NCBI RefSeq assembly: GCF_014851395.1
Contig: NW_024043372.1
Location: forward strand, 6,523,490 to 6,587,489
Direction: 5' to 3'
Source: Micropterus salmoides
Lineage: Eukaryota; Chordata; Actinopteri; Centrarchiformes; Centrarchidae
Length of the DNA: 64,000 bases
A program made the translations under genes and the position numbers. Positions 44,171 through 58,194 of the stretch are shown here, in pieces (position 1 is the first letter of the stretch; each line of letters starts with the position of its first letter). The notes under the pieces are model-generated. The model made no database searches. It saw nothing but the letters and a program-made list of their open reading frames with translations, and was not told the origin of the DNA.

Positions 44171-44616
44171 TGGAAGTATCATGAAATAGAGCTCATAGTC
44201 ACTGAATAAACTTCTTACAAATGTTATTAAAATTAAATAAAGCCAACACCATGACTCTTTCATCCTCCCTTTCTCTTTCTGAAGTGTGCACCGGTGCACA
44301 CTGACCCTGACACACACACATACACACACACACACCATGCACACACAGAATAAGTGTAATTTGGGTTCACCCATCTGTGCTTGAACATGCTTGATTATAG
44401 GTAGTAAAAAACCCCAGCTGTGTGGATGTGTGTGTGTGCGTGTGTGCGTTCACAAGTGCCAAACAGCAAAAAGTTTTCTTTTTATTTAGCATGCAGGTGG
44501 TACCTTTCCTTTTACTGTTACTTTCTTGTGTGTCTCTGTGTGTTTGAGAAACAGATGCACTGCTGTGTATTTGCACCTGGCAGGCAGTCTGTTGATTGAT
44601 GGCCGCTGAGTCCAAA

Positions 44617-44653
44617 TGTGTGTGTGTGTGTGTGTGTCTGTGTGTGTGTGTGC
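44617..44653. repeat. (GT)n microsatellite
   Basis: GT run with a single tc break. Confidence 0.9.
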
Positions 44654-44699
44654 ACAGTTTACAGTTGATGTCTTTCATGGCCATAATAGTTGAGCCCAA

Positions 44700-47600
44700 C
44701 TATGGTAGGAGGGGTACTCCTGTGTGTAAGGCTGTGTGTGTTTTGATCTTCAGGGTTGGTAAAATTTGTTGAAAACATATTCGTCATAGTCATACAATTG
44801 CTAATTTACTTTTCTCAGTGTTTTCACTAATATTTTACAAAAATGGCAAGGTCTAATTTTTGGTGACATTTTTGTCGAGAACTTCCAAATTACAAATTTC
44901 TGTGACTATTTGATTAAGTTTTTCACAATGTATAGCTACATGATTTAGAGAAGGTCAAACTAATTTACTTGAGGTTGCAGAGAAAATTTTATGTAAAAAA
45001 TACTTTGATTTTGTCCACAGAAGAAGCTATTTTTAATATACAAATTACAAAATCCCCTGTTAAAACAAATGTGCGAATTTGGTTGAAATTATAATCGTTA
45101 TAATCGTACTTATTTGCTGCTAGCATGCTAGTCAGCTAATATCACTAGGGTCACATTCAAAAAATGTCAAAATAATTTTCATGATTTCAGATAGTGCTGA
45201 TGTTCTGACTGTCTTTGTGTATTACCCAATGTAAACCTTTATAATGCTGAACAGCTTGATTTTGATTGGAGATTCCTCAATGTAGGATTTTGTTGTTCTG
45301 CAGAGGTCTTATGGCCGAATCAACGCCTTTTAGTGGCTGGTCAGAGTTCATCATGCATGATCTCTGCATAAATTCAAAGCGGTGTTGAAATGGCAAGGAC
45401 TGTTATAGTAGTAGTATTTAAGTTAGTATTTGTGTGTTTTAAATGAAAGTAAATGAGAGGTAAAAGGGAATTTTGATTTACTTTTCTTTGTAGTTTGACT
45501 GTGATTTATTGTGCAGCATACTTTTCATTACTCCCTACAAATAGAAGTAATATGTAATTGTGGCGCTATGCAGTCTACCTGAACGTCCTCTACATATTAG
45601 TATGCTGTATCCACAAGAAAATTCACAAAATGAGGGCTATGCTTAGCTTAATGTAAATGCAAAGAATTTGATGAATGTTTCAATCAGTCAGTTTGCAATT
45701 ATGTGGCTTGAGTAGACAGTCAATTCCAAGTCAAATAGTTTCTCCTCTCTTGAAGGATAAAGTAAAGTTTTGGGTTTTTTTACCTAAAAGTACTCTATAT
45801 GGAAAAGCTAAGCGTGTTCTGCATGGGCAAGCTTACTGCCAGTTACAGTATACTGAGGGACTTTTGTAGACATGGGATGAGTATGTAGATAGAAATAAGC
45901 ATGGGAGAAATTATATAAAAGAGAGAAGAAGTGGACTACAACATATTAAATATATAAGTGAAATATACAAATAGAAAGGAAGCACAAATAAATAACAAGC
46001 AAGTGAGAAAAGACAGCCTTTTCCAATGATAAGTAACAAAACAAGCACCAGTCATTTGACTGACATCTCACACAAGGAAGAAGGGAAAAGAGTGGGTGGA
46101 AGAAAAAGAAAGGGAGGAAGACAGACCTTAATTATGACTCTATGTGGTAAAAACAAATCAAGGGACACTGCAGTAGCAAGACAACAGAAAACCACATGAA
46201 GGAGATGCTGCTAAGCATAGCGTTGGTCATGTTAATTGTCCTCTGAATGCACCGGGAGTGTGGAAGGCAAGTGTGAAAATAAACATCTTCAAACGTTGTT
46301 ATGTTCAGTGTTTCTTCTTTGCTCAGCCAAAATCACAGTGACTGGAAGTAGGCAGATAACATCGGAAGAGAAAAACAAAAGAAGTCCTACGACTGTGGTT
46401 TATGTGTGTTATGTTATTTTATATTATATATATTCAAATTAAGTTTAATATTTTAATATATATGTTTATTATAACTTTAGGCTGCATTTGTTTCTTATAT
46501 TATAGAGACGGGACATGTAGCAGCCCACCTTTTGCTGTTTGGGCACAGGTAATGTGGGTGACTTTTTTGAAGTTAGTTTAGAACAACCCGGGGTTGACTA
46601 ACTGAGCTGATAACCAGTGTCATGTGACTGCTAGCCTGATTGTGATTCTTAGCAAAGCCAGAAAATGAAAAGATATCCTAGGTATGTTGAACTTGCTTCG
46701 TAGTATAGGCCCTAGGTGGGAGGATGGTTGTACTACTCACACACTACAAACCTGATCAGGAGTCATTTCAGTTTATAGTGGAGTCATGAGGTTGGGTCCA
46801 AGTAGGGTCCCATAATACTGACTGTTTGTAAACATGTCTAATGCCAAAATAGAGACGAGGATTGCTATTAGCTCTGATCACATGGTGTGTCAACAAGTGC
46901 TGTGATGTTCAGGAAAAATGACATGTATTGCTTCTCTTTTCAACCGCAACTGCTTGTTAATTGGTAGCATATCATGCTGCTGCCAGTATTGCTGTTTTCT
47001 TTATTTGTGGAACTGTTCATGTTTCTCTCATTTACAGTCAGGCCTAATTATTTTGGGGTATTTTCAGACTATGTCTTGTTCTCCTTGGGTCCCTGTCTGA
47101 TCTCTCTGGTCATTGTTTTTAAAAATGTATTCATGCAAATTGGGTTTTGGTATTATCCATAGGTCCATTTCAGATTGGATCCAAAATGTTGAACCCTTGA
47201 AGATCTCTAGTGCAGGCGTCTTTAACTACCACTAAATTGGGGTTGAGTGATTGGATCCCAGTGCACCCCAAATGGTGGAATCACAACTATATTCAGAGCT
47301 GTACAGTTCAAAGTGCTAAATATGAACAGATATTTTGTTAAGTTGTCAATTTTATGCCAATCTCTGGCAAAGGAATCAAAATCATGAAGTTGTAAACAGG
47401 AATGACCCTAAATATGCTACACATTTTCTGGGGATACAAAAAGATGAATTATTTATTCACATTTCCACGCATTTATTTTTAGTTTACACTATTTTAATGA
47501 ATGTTGAGAAATCTATGATTTAGCTAGCATGTTAGCATTGTGCTAAAAACAACAAAAACAAGCTGTGTAACACAACTGATTCAACAGACAGTGCTAATGT

Positions 47601-48456
47601 TACAGAAAAATAGAAAATCACAAATATCCAAACTGCAAATGCATTCTAGTGGAATGATGCCATCTAGCTAATCACTGTGAAACAGATTAAAAAGCAGTTT
47701 CACATATAATTTCTACTTGCCATGTTCTTCAGAGACAAAATGCTATCAACACCATGTATTTAGCATGTTAGCATGGTTGGTTGCTAAGTAGTTAATGACT
47801 GTAAAAGCAGCTGCTATAGGGAAGCCATGTTAGTCCATAGTCTTAGGAGGTGATAGTTTAATGAGGCTCAAATCCTGCTGAGACACACACAAACACACAC
47901 ATGGTAAGTACAAAAGCATGCACACACTAATACCCATCCTTATTCCGAGTCAGTGACCTAAAGGCTCTAAAATTGGAAGTGGAGATATGTATGTGTGTGT
48001 TTGTGAATTTACATGTGTGCATGTGTGTGTATGTGAGTGTGTGTGTATGTGTGTTAGGAGCAGGGTGAGTAGAGTGTTTTTTTTTACCATCTCTAAAATG
48101 TACAACTTGTTTTCAGAGAAGCGGAAGCCCAATTTTCCACATTCAAGTATTAAAATCATCGTAATTAGTTAATTGGTAAACACAGTTACATTTGCACTGC
48201 TTAATTGCACCTCAAATTCTTTCACACTTCCACTTAGCCTTTGATCAAAAGTTGCATGTGTGTACACATGTGGGGATGGTGTATTGAATGAGTTGAAAGC
48301 CTAGCTCCTCCTACCCCTTTTTACAGTCAAAGGAAGGGCTACTTTTCAAATGCTTGTTAAGGCTTTTGTGCCTTCTCTCAGTGATGGACAGCGGAGAATG
48401 TTGCCTTTGATTTGCATCCCAATCAAATTACAGCTGTCCAGTAATTCATTTTTTTA
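44700..48456. other. Non-coding stretch, no gene recognised
   Basis: AT-rich DNA; 46070-46130 is A/G-rich, and 47885-48060 carries short CA/GT runs. 48400-48450 contains atttgcat and taattcatt cores but no repeat or exon. Confidence 0.45.
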
Positions 48457-48482
48457 AATATATATATATATATATATATATT
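48457..48482. repeat. (TA)13 microsatellite
   Basis: Uninterrupted TA. Confidence 0.95.
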
Positions 48483-48489
48483 ACCCTTG

Positions 48490-50310
48490 TTGGAACTTGA
48501 AAATCACACACTCAAACTAGGTTATCTTGTTTTCCTATTTTTTTAAAGGTCCTTGTCTCTTTTCTATTTGATGCGTTTCCATTGGACTCAAAAGTGTTAT
48601 TTCTTTTTGCCTTGTTCCAAAAAGAACAGAATCTATTCTAAATCAGTCATGTGTAAGATATTTGATGTCTCATTCTACATTTTGGCTTGGATAGGGGAGG
48701 GAGATCTGAAAGTGCATGTTTGGGTATCTATTATCAAAATTTTGTTGGGTTTAACTTAGCAAGGTCAGTTGCCCCCTTAGATTACATTAGATCATATGAA
48801 ACTTGAGTGATCCCCGTGGATAAATTGGATAGCTGATGCTGCAGATGAATGCACACAACAAAGTTAACAAACATGAGAACAGCTGGGCGAGCTGCTACAA
48901 GCCTGGAAGTTAATAGTCCCATGAGATTCAATTAGATGCAACTTGAAATGATGGAAAAATAGCATTCTTGTATGACTGGATAAAAGGTTATACCACATAT
49001 CTTTTTCATAGAAGAAAGGAAATAAGAACTGATTATGTGGAGGAGTGTTAGTTTGTGATTTTTACAGCAATTTGGCCTCTGAACTGCTTGCCAGGCAGCT
49101 TCAGGCCAGGGAAGTGAACTGCAGTGTTAATGTTTTGATGCTGAGACCTGGGGAGGAGTCAAACATGACTTAGTGTCAGGCACATATGTATGTGTTAGGA
49201 GAACTGGATATGGAATTACAATATGGCCGCCTACTCATTCACACATGCCAGAACAGAAAAGATATCTTCCCAGTTAGCTTCCACTTTGTTTCAAACAAAT
49301 GTTTCTTCATTTGTTTGAAAGTTCATAGCCTAAGTGTGTGGTTATTTTTATGTGTGATGTGTCTTTCATAACAGTTTTGTACAGTATTGTGGATAGTTAC
49401 TGCAAAGGATTGGCTGCAGAGTTGAACCTTCCATGTCAAATCCAGCCAGTTCACCAAGCACTGATGACATTGGTTGATGTTAGGCAATGAAATGGAATTC
49501 ACTGCAGATGTCTTTCATGTGAATATGAAATTGAAACTGACAACTGAGCTTGTGATGGAGGTCAAATTCCAAATGAATCTGACAATATACTGTAATTCAA
49601 TCACAACACTGAGAGATCAGACTTCAGGATCAACTACACGGCAGCACCACATTGAGCGAGAAAGCATTCACTGTCTTATTCAAAGATACTTCTCTGGGGG
49701 AATATTATTTTATACCTTTATAAAGCACAAGTTATAGTTTCCCCAATGCATGGCCACAGGGGTTCTCCTAATATAAACTTCATTTACCTATGTAGTTGAA
49801 TGTACTAACTGCACAGATCATCCACATGCTGGCCAAAAGTTATGACAAAAAATTTTGTATAGTCCATTTTTGGACTATATTCATGCCTAAGTACATTATC
49901 AAGTGTTCCCACCAATCATGGAAATCAGGATATCGTATTAGGCCACGCTCTGTTTAAGCCTAAATGTATATTAAGGGACCCAAAGAATCACTAAAACCAC
50001 TGAACTGTAACTTCAAGAGTTTATATAACTATACAGCTGCACATCATTAATACATCAGATCCTGTGGGATAACAAAAATTACCTCCTTGCTTGGTCCAAA
50101 TCACTGTACAAGAAGACAGAAAGAAAGTCTTGAATTTCTGAGGTTGAGGCTAGTTTTGTGCAATGAAATGAACAGCAGGGGAGAGAGAGAGAGACTAGAG
50201 GAAGAGACAAATTGACAGAGTTTGAGGAGAGGGTGAAAGCGTCCCCTGGCTTTTACAAGTTAAGGTGTTTCTGTAGCACGAACCACTGACCTGACCAAGA
50301 GCCAAACTGT
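48490..50310. other. Non-coding stretch
   Basis: No identifiable exon, RNA gene or element ends. gagagagaga near 50181-50192 is the only simple sequence. Confidence 0.45.
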
Positions 50311-50322
50311 CCTTCACTGTGT

Positions 50323-50349
50323 TGTGTGTGTGTGTGTGTGTGTGTGTGT
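50323..50349. repeat. (GT)13 microsatellite
   Basis: First of several GT runs between 50323 and 50580 (others at about 50450-50470 and 50560-50580). Confidence 0.95.
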
Positions 50350-51799
50350 CCGTGTCCATGCATTGGCAGTGAGGCAGCCAGCACTGTGACAGGGAGGAGA
50401 GTGGGAGGATGTATCTGTCAAGAGTTCAGTATGGTGTGTTTGCATGCTCTGTGTGTGTGTGTGTGTGTGCGCGTCTGCTTGTGTGTGTGTGTATGTGTTG
50501 ACCACTGTTGAAAGCTGTCAGAGGGAGACAAGTTAAGGTGACGAGAGGTCCCTGTGGTGTTTGTGTGTGTGTGTGTGTGCGTCTTTGTGTGCGTCTTTGT
50601 ATGGTGGAGAAAATGATTCTATGCTCGTGTGTTTATGCCTGTTGTGACTGTTTTTGTGTGTGCATGTGAATGTCTGTGTGAGGCTGTGTCTACTGAGCTG
50701 TGTTGAAGCTCTGTTCCACCCGACAACCCTGGTCCAGACAAGGTGTCAATCATTTTTGGTCCATCTCCCCAGCCCAACTCCTCTACCCCCCTGCCATGCA
50801 TACACACAGCCACATACATACACACATGTAGACACAAACATAAAAAGACATACATAAGACTAAAAGTACTTGCAGCTGAGTATCAACCACACATCCGAAG
50901 GCCCTTGGACACCACTATTTTTATTGTATTTTACCCATAATTTAATTTAATTTGTTACCCAGCTACAAAATATAAGTATTATTCTGTCTAGAGAGTGTGT
51001 CTCTCTCAAAGTCTATCTAGAAAACGGAAATAGAGAAGACGTGTATGAGTGCTTTAACTCACAAGTGAAGTCACACACACACACATCCACACATCCACAC
51101 GCACGTCTTGTTTGGAGTGTGTGGAGACAAGTGATTAGCATCTCTGACTGGGAGACTCATTAATCACAGTCTTCCTTCTGGCCACTGGCCTGCATTATAG
51201 ATGAACACACACACACACACACTCAGCTTGTCAATAGTATGGCCCCATCTTGTCTCAAATTTCTCGAAGCTAACTTTAGTTCTACGGACTGGGGCAGAAA
51301 GATATGAACTGAGCCCAGACTGAAACTTTTATCCAGATAAATTCAAACACCAAGACTCTCGAGACGAATATAGCTGTTGGGTGATTGGTTCATTGAACAA
51401 CTCTGGGGGTGAGAGTTTCCCAGCAGGAATTTAATATGCTGGTTTAGTATTCAGCAACTTCTTAAAATCGCAAAGCTTAAAGCCAGTGGGTACCGTCTCA
51501 ATCGAGACAGTCCTCCCAAAAACAGTCGTTTGAGCAGATGCCCAATAACGACATATGTTTACCCTCTGGTGAACGTAGGCATAATGATTTGTGTGTGATG
51601 AAGCAAAGCTGTAAGTAGTGTGATTGTAGTTGTTATAGAGCCATAACATCCACAGAGGGAGGACGTCTGGGTTTAGACTTTAACACACGGTTCAGTTCCT
51701 GTTTCTGACAGTCAAAATTCGTTTGTTTACGCTTTGACCACAATCGATCCCCAACAAGTAGTTATTATTTAATCATGACGATAAAGGTTAAAAAAAGTA

Positions 51800-51870
51800 C
51801 TTATTTTAATCCAAAACATGATCTTTCCTTAAACATAACTAAGTTGTTTTGTGCTTAAGCATAACCGATC
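51800..51870 (-). repeat. Fragment of the ggttaggtttaggcaac family
   Basis: catgatctttccttaaacat and aactaagttgttttgtgc are eroded complements of the family. Confidence 0.5.
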
Positions 51871-52024
51871 CTTAACCACTGTGATGTATTTCAGAACATA
51901 TTTCTTGCAAATGTGATTTATCAAACTGACAAAGGTGTCTCAAATGATGCAAATGTGTCATTCTGGAAAACAATTTTTACCCACCTATTGTTGTCTAAGG
52001 GAGAGTTTGCATGGAAACACATTC

Positions 52025-52025
<1 letters not shown>

Positions 52026-52057
<32 letters not shown>
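52026..52057. repeat. (GT)16 microsatellite
   Basis: Uninterrupted GT. Confidence 0.95.
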
Positions 52058-52241
52058 TTTAAAGACCCACTGTGTCTTTGTATGCTGTAAAATCTGATTT
52101 TGAGTGGAAGGCGCCTTTAGGTGCAGGTTGTTATGATGGACCAAGGTCTGTGACAGGTTAGCTGGAGTCAGAGAGGGGGTAAAAATACACAACAGTTTAC
52201 TTTTCAGTCTGAAATAGGCCAACAGCAGGCTCTGGGGAAAT

Positions 52242-52242
<1 letters not shown>

Positions 52243-52283
<41 letters not shown>
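52243..52283. repeat. (CA)20 microsatellite
   Basis: Uninterrupted CA, about 190 bp from the inverse-orientation GT run at 52026. Confidence 0.95.
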
Positions 52284-52285
<2 letters not shown>

Positions 52286-52697
52286 CAAGCAGAAGACAAA
52301 GTCACAGCCACATAAACACATATAAAGTCAGGACAACAATGAAAGGTAAAGGGGTTGATGTGTGTTGGAGGGTTATGCACCTGTCCAAAGCTATAAATAA
52401 ACAAACACTTAACACCCACATACACACACCCACACTGAAGCCCTTGGCCATGCCCGTCCTTGCTCTCTGTCGGGGTGAAAGGCTGACCTGGTTTCAACAA
52501 TATGACCTCAGGTGGTACAAACCTACACACGCACATATGCAGGTGCATGCACATGAATGACTGCACAGGAAATTGCATTTACATTATTTTTACACACGTG
52601 GTGTATTTTACTTTTGTTAAAGTGTACATTGTAGTTGCTCTTGTTTGTTGATTGCCTGTTGGTTGGTCTGTCTGCTCAGGTTTTGAGGCTGTTTGTA

Positions 52698-52722
52698 ACA
52701 CACACACACACACACACACACA
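52698..52722. repeat. (CA)12 microsatellite
   Basis: Uninterrupted CA. Confidence 0.95.
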
Positions 52723-52866
52723 GCTTGAGAAAAGCATGCTTGGCTTATTCCACCCATAAATTCTCTGACAGTGATCCATCTTTGTCATGGAGGGAGATGG
52801 CATAAATTTTGTCTATAACCGTTTTATAACCGACTCTCAGGAGAGAGAGAGCGAGATAGGTAATCA

Positions 52867-52870
<4 letters not shown>

Positions 52871-52895
<25 letters not shown>
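52871..52895. repeat. (GT)12 microsatellite
   Basis: Uninterrupted GT. Confidence 0.95.
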
Positions 52896-52900
<5 letters not shown>

Positions 52901-53929
52901 AGTGGTTCACCAAGACCTATCAAGTGTGTGTGTGGAGCTAATCTGTTTTTGATGAAAGAGTAGGCAGGGATTGGACTGTTTAAACCCCAGGTTATCATCT
53001 GAAACATGTGTGGACAGGAGTGAGAGAGCTTGTGATCAGGCTGGATACACATTACACAGTCTTTAGTAAGTTACACAAACCAGATCTTTTTTTAAGATTA
53101 AATTTTTTTACATGAAAAGTTATTGTAAATTTAAAGGTGAAAAAAACTGAATCATCACACAGTTCAAAAATTGGATTAGATTTCTACAGGCAGCTGTTCA
53201 TGTAGGGTGCTCTGATTTGCATAAAGTAGACTTGAACCCTACTTTATGAAAATGTGGAAAGGCTAATATGCAGCCAGAATGCATTATACATCAACTGCAG
53301 CAATGGATATCACCCTCACCAAAATTGCTCAAAACATGCCATCAGTCAATCTAGATAAGAGAATAACTGTAGAAGTACTTCTGGGCACACAGAGCACAGT
53401 ACAATCAATAACCTCTATCTACCAGTATGACCGTTCCTTTCAAAATCTGAAGTATAGGCCAAATGGTCTGTGGTACTGACGACTTGAAGCACAGCTAAGA
53501 GGAGCATCTAGCATTCAGGCTAATTTAAATCAAGTATTAAGCCTTCTGGTGGTGCAGAGCGAAGGGCCACTTCAACCTATACATTCCTGTTATGAATATT
53601 TACAGGGATTAAACTGGCTTTTGCTCAAGGGAAACATTATGTAGAGTAGCTCTACACTGTGTTAGCAGGGCACGCACGTGTGTGGCCTGTGTGCATTTAG
53701 ATAGAGAGAGTTTTTGAGAAAACTTTAAACTATTGACTTATGAGACTTCTTTTCATTTTGTTTCATTTTGTGTGTGTATATGAGTCTTTTTGTGTGCATG
53801 TGAGTAGTTGTTTTAATACTAAGTATAATAGAAGCTTTTAATACCTCCTCATAGGTGCAAGTAAGAGTTGGCATTGTCATTCATGTTTAATTAACATTTT
53901 CTTTCTCCCAAATGAATCGCATATTTGGC

Positions 53930-54560
53930 GGCCTAAACATGCTCAAAAACTGATAAAACTTTGCACAATAGTAAGCGTGTCATATGGTTTTTCGGGGAAA
54001 AATGGCTCACTAACGCCCCCTAAAAAGCAGCCCACATGCCACATTTCACCGAATGGTACGAAAGTTTGTGGTAGATGTCTCATGTCCAGACCTACAAACA
54101 AGCCTCTGGGAGCAATGCCCTAAACCCAAAAGGAAGTCGGCAATTTTGAATTTAACGGTTATTCACAGGTTCTGTAGTTTAACGAACTCCTCCTAGAGAA
54201 TTTATCTGAATGTCTTTAAATTTTCATTGTGCAATTTAAAGGCATTGACGATAAAAAGTTGTGCTATTTGCCACGTGGTACCGTTATTTGTGACAATAAT
54301 CATTTGATTTACATGACATTTTAACAGGATGGTCCACACTTCATATACTATTACACAAAATACAATTAGCCAGTTTTCTGTAGGCCACTTTAAGTGACGC
54401 CTAACTCCTATGTGACCAGTCCAAAACTAATAATAATTAGTTTTATAATTAAAATAATTCAGAGCCGACCTCCGGCCTCTGCACCGCAACAATTTCCGAT
54501 GTGCATCATGGCAAGGGCCCGTCCAATGCTACTTACAACTTCAATTATATGTAGTAATTG
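53930..54560 (+). repeat. Old dispersed fish repeat
   Basis: Ordered landmarks are taacgccccctaaaaagc, cacatttcaccgaatggtac, gcctctgggagcaatgccc, aaaaggaagtcggcaatttt, gaactcctcctagagaattt and, near the end, gcatcatggcaagggcccgt. This order is familiar from a long non-coding repeat in fish genomes. It encodes nothing evident here. Boundaries are approximate. Confidence 0.55.
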
Positions 54561-55030
54561 AAGTTTAAGGTATTGTAAATCATGGAATCATCTTACGGTT
54601 AATTGTTAGAATTATAAAACTGGCAAATAATGAATGACAAAATGGCTAATAATGTATCCAATGTCCTGCAATAAGATACATAAACATATTTCTGTTATGT
54701 AAAATAGAAATGTATTTGTCTTACATTTTCTACAAAAATTAACAGTAAGCCCCATCTGTGTGCGGATCTGTAGTGTGATCAAACACAATATTTATACTTC
54801 GATGTAGAACAACACCATCATCTTGGCGTTAGTCTCATTTTTTAATACAGTAGTGACTGTATAGTGGCAAAATCACAGAATAATCAAAAGTGCAATGAAT
54901 TGTCTTATGCCGACTGTCTCTCACCACAGAAAACATTATTGTTGGATGATTCAGTGACAATGTTTTTGTGAGTTCAAGCCAATATATTTTCATTAATTAT
55001 TTCTCCATTATCCGTACATGGCAACCACAG

Positions 55031-55206
55031 TATCAGAATCAGAATCAGCTTTATTGCCAGGTATGTGTAGACATACGAGGAATTTGATTCTGGATTGTAC
55101 AATACTCACGATGTGCTTCCTTATACGATACTGCAATAACACAATAATACAGTAATAAAATCAAACACAGGCTACAGTATAGAGAACACATATATACACA
55201 CTATAA
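55031..55206 (-). repeat. LINE (L2-type) 3' tail, minus orientation
   Basis: Begins tatcagaatcagaatcagc, the complement of the gattct-repeat tail. It is collinear in inverse orientation with 1950-2103 and better preserved: the complement of acatacctggcaataaagct is present. Confidence 0.75.
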
Positions 55207-55979
55207 ATGTGTGTATGGTCAAGGTTAGGCAACCAAAACTACTGCTTGGCGCTGGAAAGCATGCTCATAACTAACTAGTGGGCAGGTGAGGGATGGCATG
55301 GTTTGTTATTCACAGAAAGTGCAGGCAGACCAAAATGGAACAGCTGCCTCCATGACAATAAAAATATGAATGTCTCTAAATCGGCAATAATTTACTGATG
55401 TTAAAATGTCACGTGGCACCGTTATTTTCAAATCAAATTGATAAAAGGGCTGATTAGCTCAGCTCTTTCCTTACCACCTCTCTTTCTGCCATAATTTCTC
55501 CATATATGTTCAATAAATAATTGCGATAAATAAAATGAATCCATTTCTATCCTGAACTGCTCTATTTTGACAAATACTTTTGACGCATTCCTCCAGCATC
55601 ATAAAAAGCCTAAAACTCATAAAATGTGTCAGTACAAGATGATTAGCTATTGCAGAATGTATGTCCTGCATTTTTCACTGCTGCTCAATTCTGATTACTA
55701 TGCGAGAAACAGACACTCAAGGCTGCAAAATGTGTGTACACACACACACACACACGCACACACACATACGCAAGCTCTGGGGTTAGTGTGCCGGTGCATC
55801 GATATTTATTTTTGTGTATTCTTGTAACACATTTAACACTTGCACATTTAGTTTTTTTTAGCCTGTGTGTATGTAATAGAAAGAGATAGAGATAGAGAGA
55901 CATAGAGACAGCAGTGCTATTAACAGTCAAACCAAGCAGCAACCTCTGGGTCTGAAAACTGAAGCCAATGCAGAAATGC

Positions 55980-56640
55980 CATAAATCTGCAATCTTTCTA
56001 ATGCCCAACAGGGGGCAAAAAAGAAGCAAAAAGAAGTTTGATTGCATTGGAGTCAATGCCAAAATGACCCTACTTCACACTTGATTTGTTACTAAGTAAA
56101 CACTTTGTGTCCTTTATGAGACAGTCATTACCAGAAAACAACAATATAGGATGTGTACAGTTCGTTGACCCATATTTACCTTTATTGTAGCACTGACCTC
56201 TAGTGGCCATACAATGGTAGCAAAGGAGGAAGTCGGGTGACATACTATAAATACGCATAAGGAGGAAGGATGGGTCACTCAGGAGACGTGACTTACGAAA
56301 CGTAAACGTTCGTATATGTGTTTTTTTGGGAGGCATGGACAAACGCCACTGGTAGGGATACTAATTTAGGAAACACTCTTATGTGTTGTATTGGGAGGCA
56401 TGGATAAAACACCTATGTTGTTGTTTAGGTTGGAGCAATTGTTGTGATTTATGGTCTCCATCGCTATTTTCAAGTCTTCTTCAATACAGCATGATGTTCA
56501 TTTTGTAAATTTTGGTCCCATTTAGAGTAAAACAGACGATGTACTCGATGTACTCGAAAAACTCAAAATGTTAGTCCACAGACCAATGGGTGACGTCACG
56601 ATGGCTACGGACATTTCTTTTATACAGTCTGTGTTAAACA
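55980..56640 (+). repeat. Dispersed fish repeat interrupted by another repeat
   Basis: The outer repeat is recognised on both sides: gcaaaaagaagtttgattgc and aaaatgaccctacttcacac on the left (to about 56090); tttatggtctccatcgct, tcaatacagcatgatgttca, accaatgggtgacgtcacga and tatacagtctgtgtt on the right (from about 56450). The middle (about 56095-56445) is unrelated and contains two copies of a tgggaggcatgga motif (about 56328 and 56393), so it looks like a separate insertion. All non-coding. Confidence 0.55.
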
Positions 56641-56649
56641 CACTCTTCT

Positions 56650-58190
56650 TCAGCTCTGGGAATTCAGTAGGTGATAATTATAAGCACTACTTGTGCCTAT
56701 TCCCGTTTGTGTCTGTTTACATAAACACAGATGCTTGAAAACACTACACATGGGAGACATGTCTTGGATCCCTATATAGTAAGAGCCCTGTCACATTCAT
56801 TCATTTTTTTCAATTAAGCACAACAGTGTCATGTAGATCTCAAACAATATTGTTTTTATTTTAACATAGTTCAGACATCAAAATATCAAAAATGATGAAA
56901 AACATTGTTTTTCTAGTGTTTATGGGGTCACTAGAGACCTGAGATAGAAGATGAAGATATATGAGTATTACAATTTTTATTTGGCGTACGCTGGATGTAA
57001 GGTATAGCGTATGGCTCACCATAACTACACCCACAATGATAAAATAGTTTGTTTATATTAGCTTACTTTCACATTAAAATGATGGTGCAGCAGCTGGTTT
57101 AGTGCAGAGCAAGCATTTTCCTTGATATTGGGGGGTTTTGATGACAGTTGCTCTGGAAATGAATGAATGTACCTGAGGCTACTGATAATGCTGATGGATG
57201 CTCTAAAAGTCTTTGGTTTGTCGAGAAACAGAACCAGTTTACCTCAGGATCTCCCACAAAAACGTTTGAGATGCCACATGTCCATCCGTGCTTGACTACA
57301 AAACAATGGAGTGGTGCACACAACCAGGTTGCAATGACCACAAGCAAATGACTGTGATTTGCATAACTTGAGCTGACTTATCTGGGTTTGGTAGGTGTCA
57401 GGTGCCTATGAGAGGTTATGCCTATGTGTAAGAAAAGATCCAAACAGCAAAAATGTGTCTCGTCATGTGGTAGGGAGTGGGGAGGACACATCCTCCAACT
57501 CTCCACAGTCACTTATATTATGTTTCAGAATAGTCTAACACACAATCTAGGTTTTGTCATCAAGATCATTTTTCTGTTTATGTCTATAAATTAGTGCACA
57601 TATTAAAAACACTGCTTTGATTGTGGCTCATAAATGTTTTTTTATCAAGTAAAACAGTAACTCCTGTCTGTACTGTGTGACTGGCATTCAAAATAAGTTA
57701 AAGGAACATTGCTTTTTCATATTTCTTTTTTCTGCACATTTCTGTGTATTGCTCATTATGTCAGAGGTCACAGTTTTTTGAAATACCTGTGTAAAAATGT
57801 CAGCTTTCTGGATGGAGGGCCAAAATAAAAAATCTATCCAGCTTAGTGTTGATGTGGCCTAACCCTCACCCCTGCTTCACAGCATTTTTACGACTTACTG
57901 TAATACTCATGGTTAGACACAATGCTGCTGCTGTGTATGTGTGTGTGTTTGTGTGCTGTGAGGGTGTTGAGAATGAATCTTAGTACACACCCACATACAC
58001 ACTACAACCTTGATTTCTCTGTGATCTGTCAAACCACTGAATTATTGGCTGAGCTTACAGCTCAATAATTAAGCAAGATGTACACAGAGAAAGAGGACTA
58101 ACATATTAAAATGGACACAATATTGTAATTGTGTGATTTGGTGTGGGAGGTTGACACAGAGATAAATGAGAATACAAGCTACAAAAGTTC
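56650..58190. other. Non-coding stretch
   Basis: 57099-57351 is open on both strands (82 and 62 residues) but shows no domain and no splice context. The rest is AT-rich with short GT/CA runs near 57930-58000. Confidence 0.4.
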
Positions 58191-58194
58191 TTTT

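Noticed and set aside
43895..44374. 159-residue minus-strand open frame
   Set aside because: It is built on a purine tract and a CA repeat; low complexity, no recognisable motif.
53220..53248. 10-bp stem (cataaagtag/ctactttatg) with a 9-base loop
   Set aside because: Too short and AT-rich to call a functional hairpin; no terminator logic applies in a vertebrate genome.
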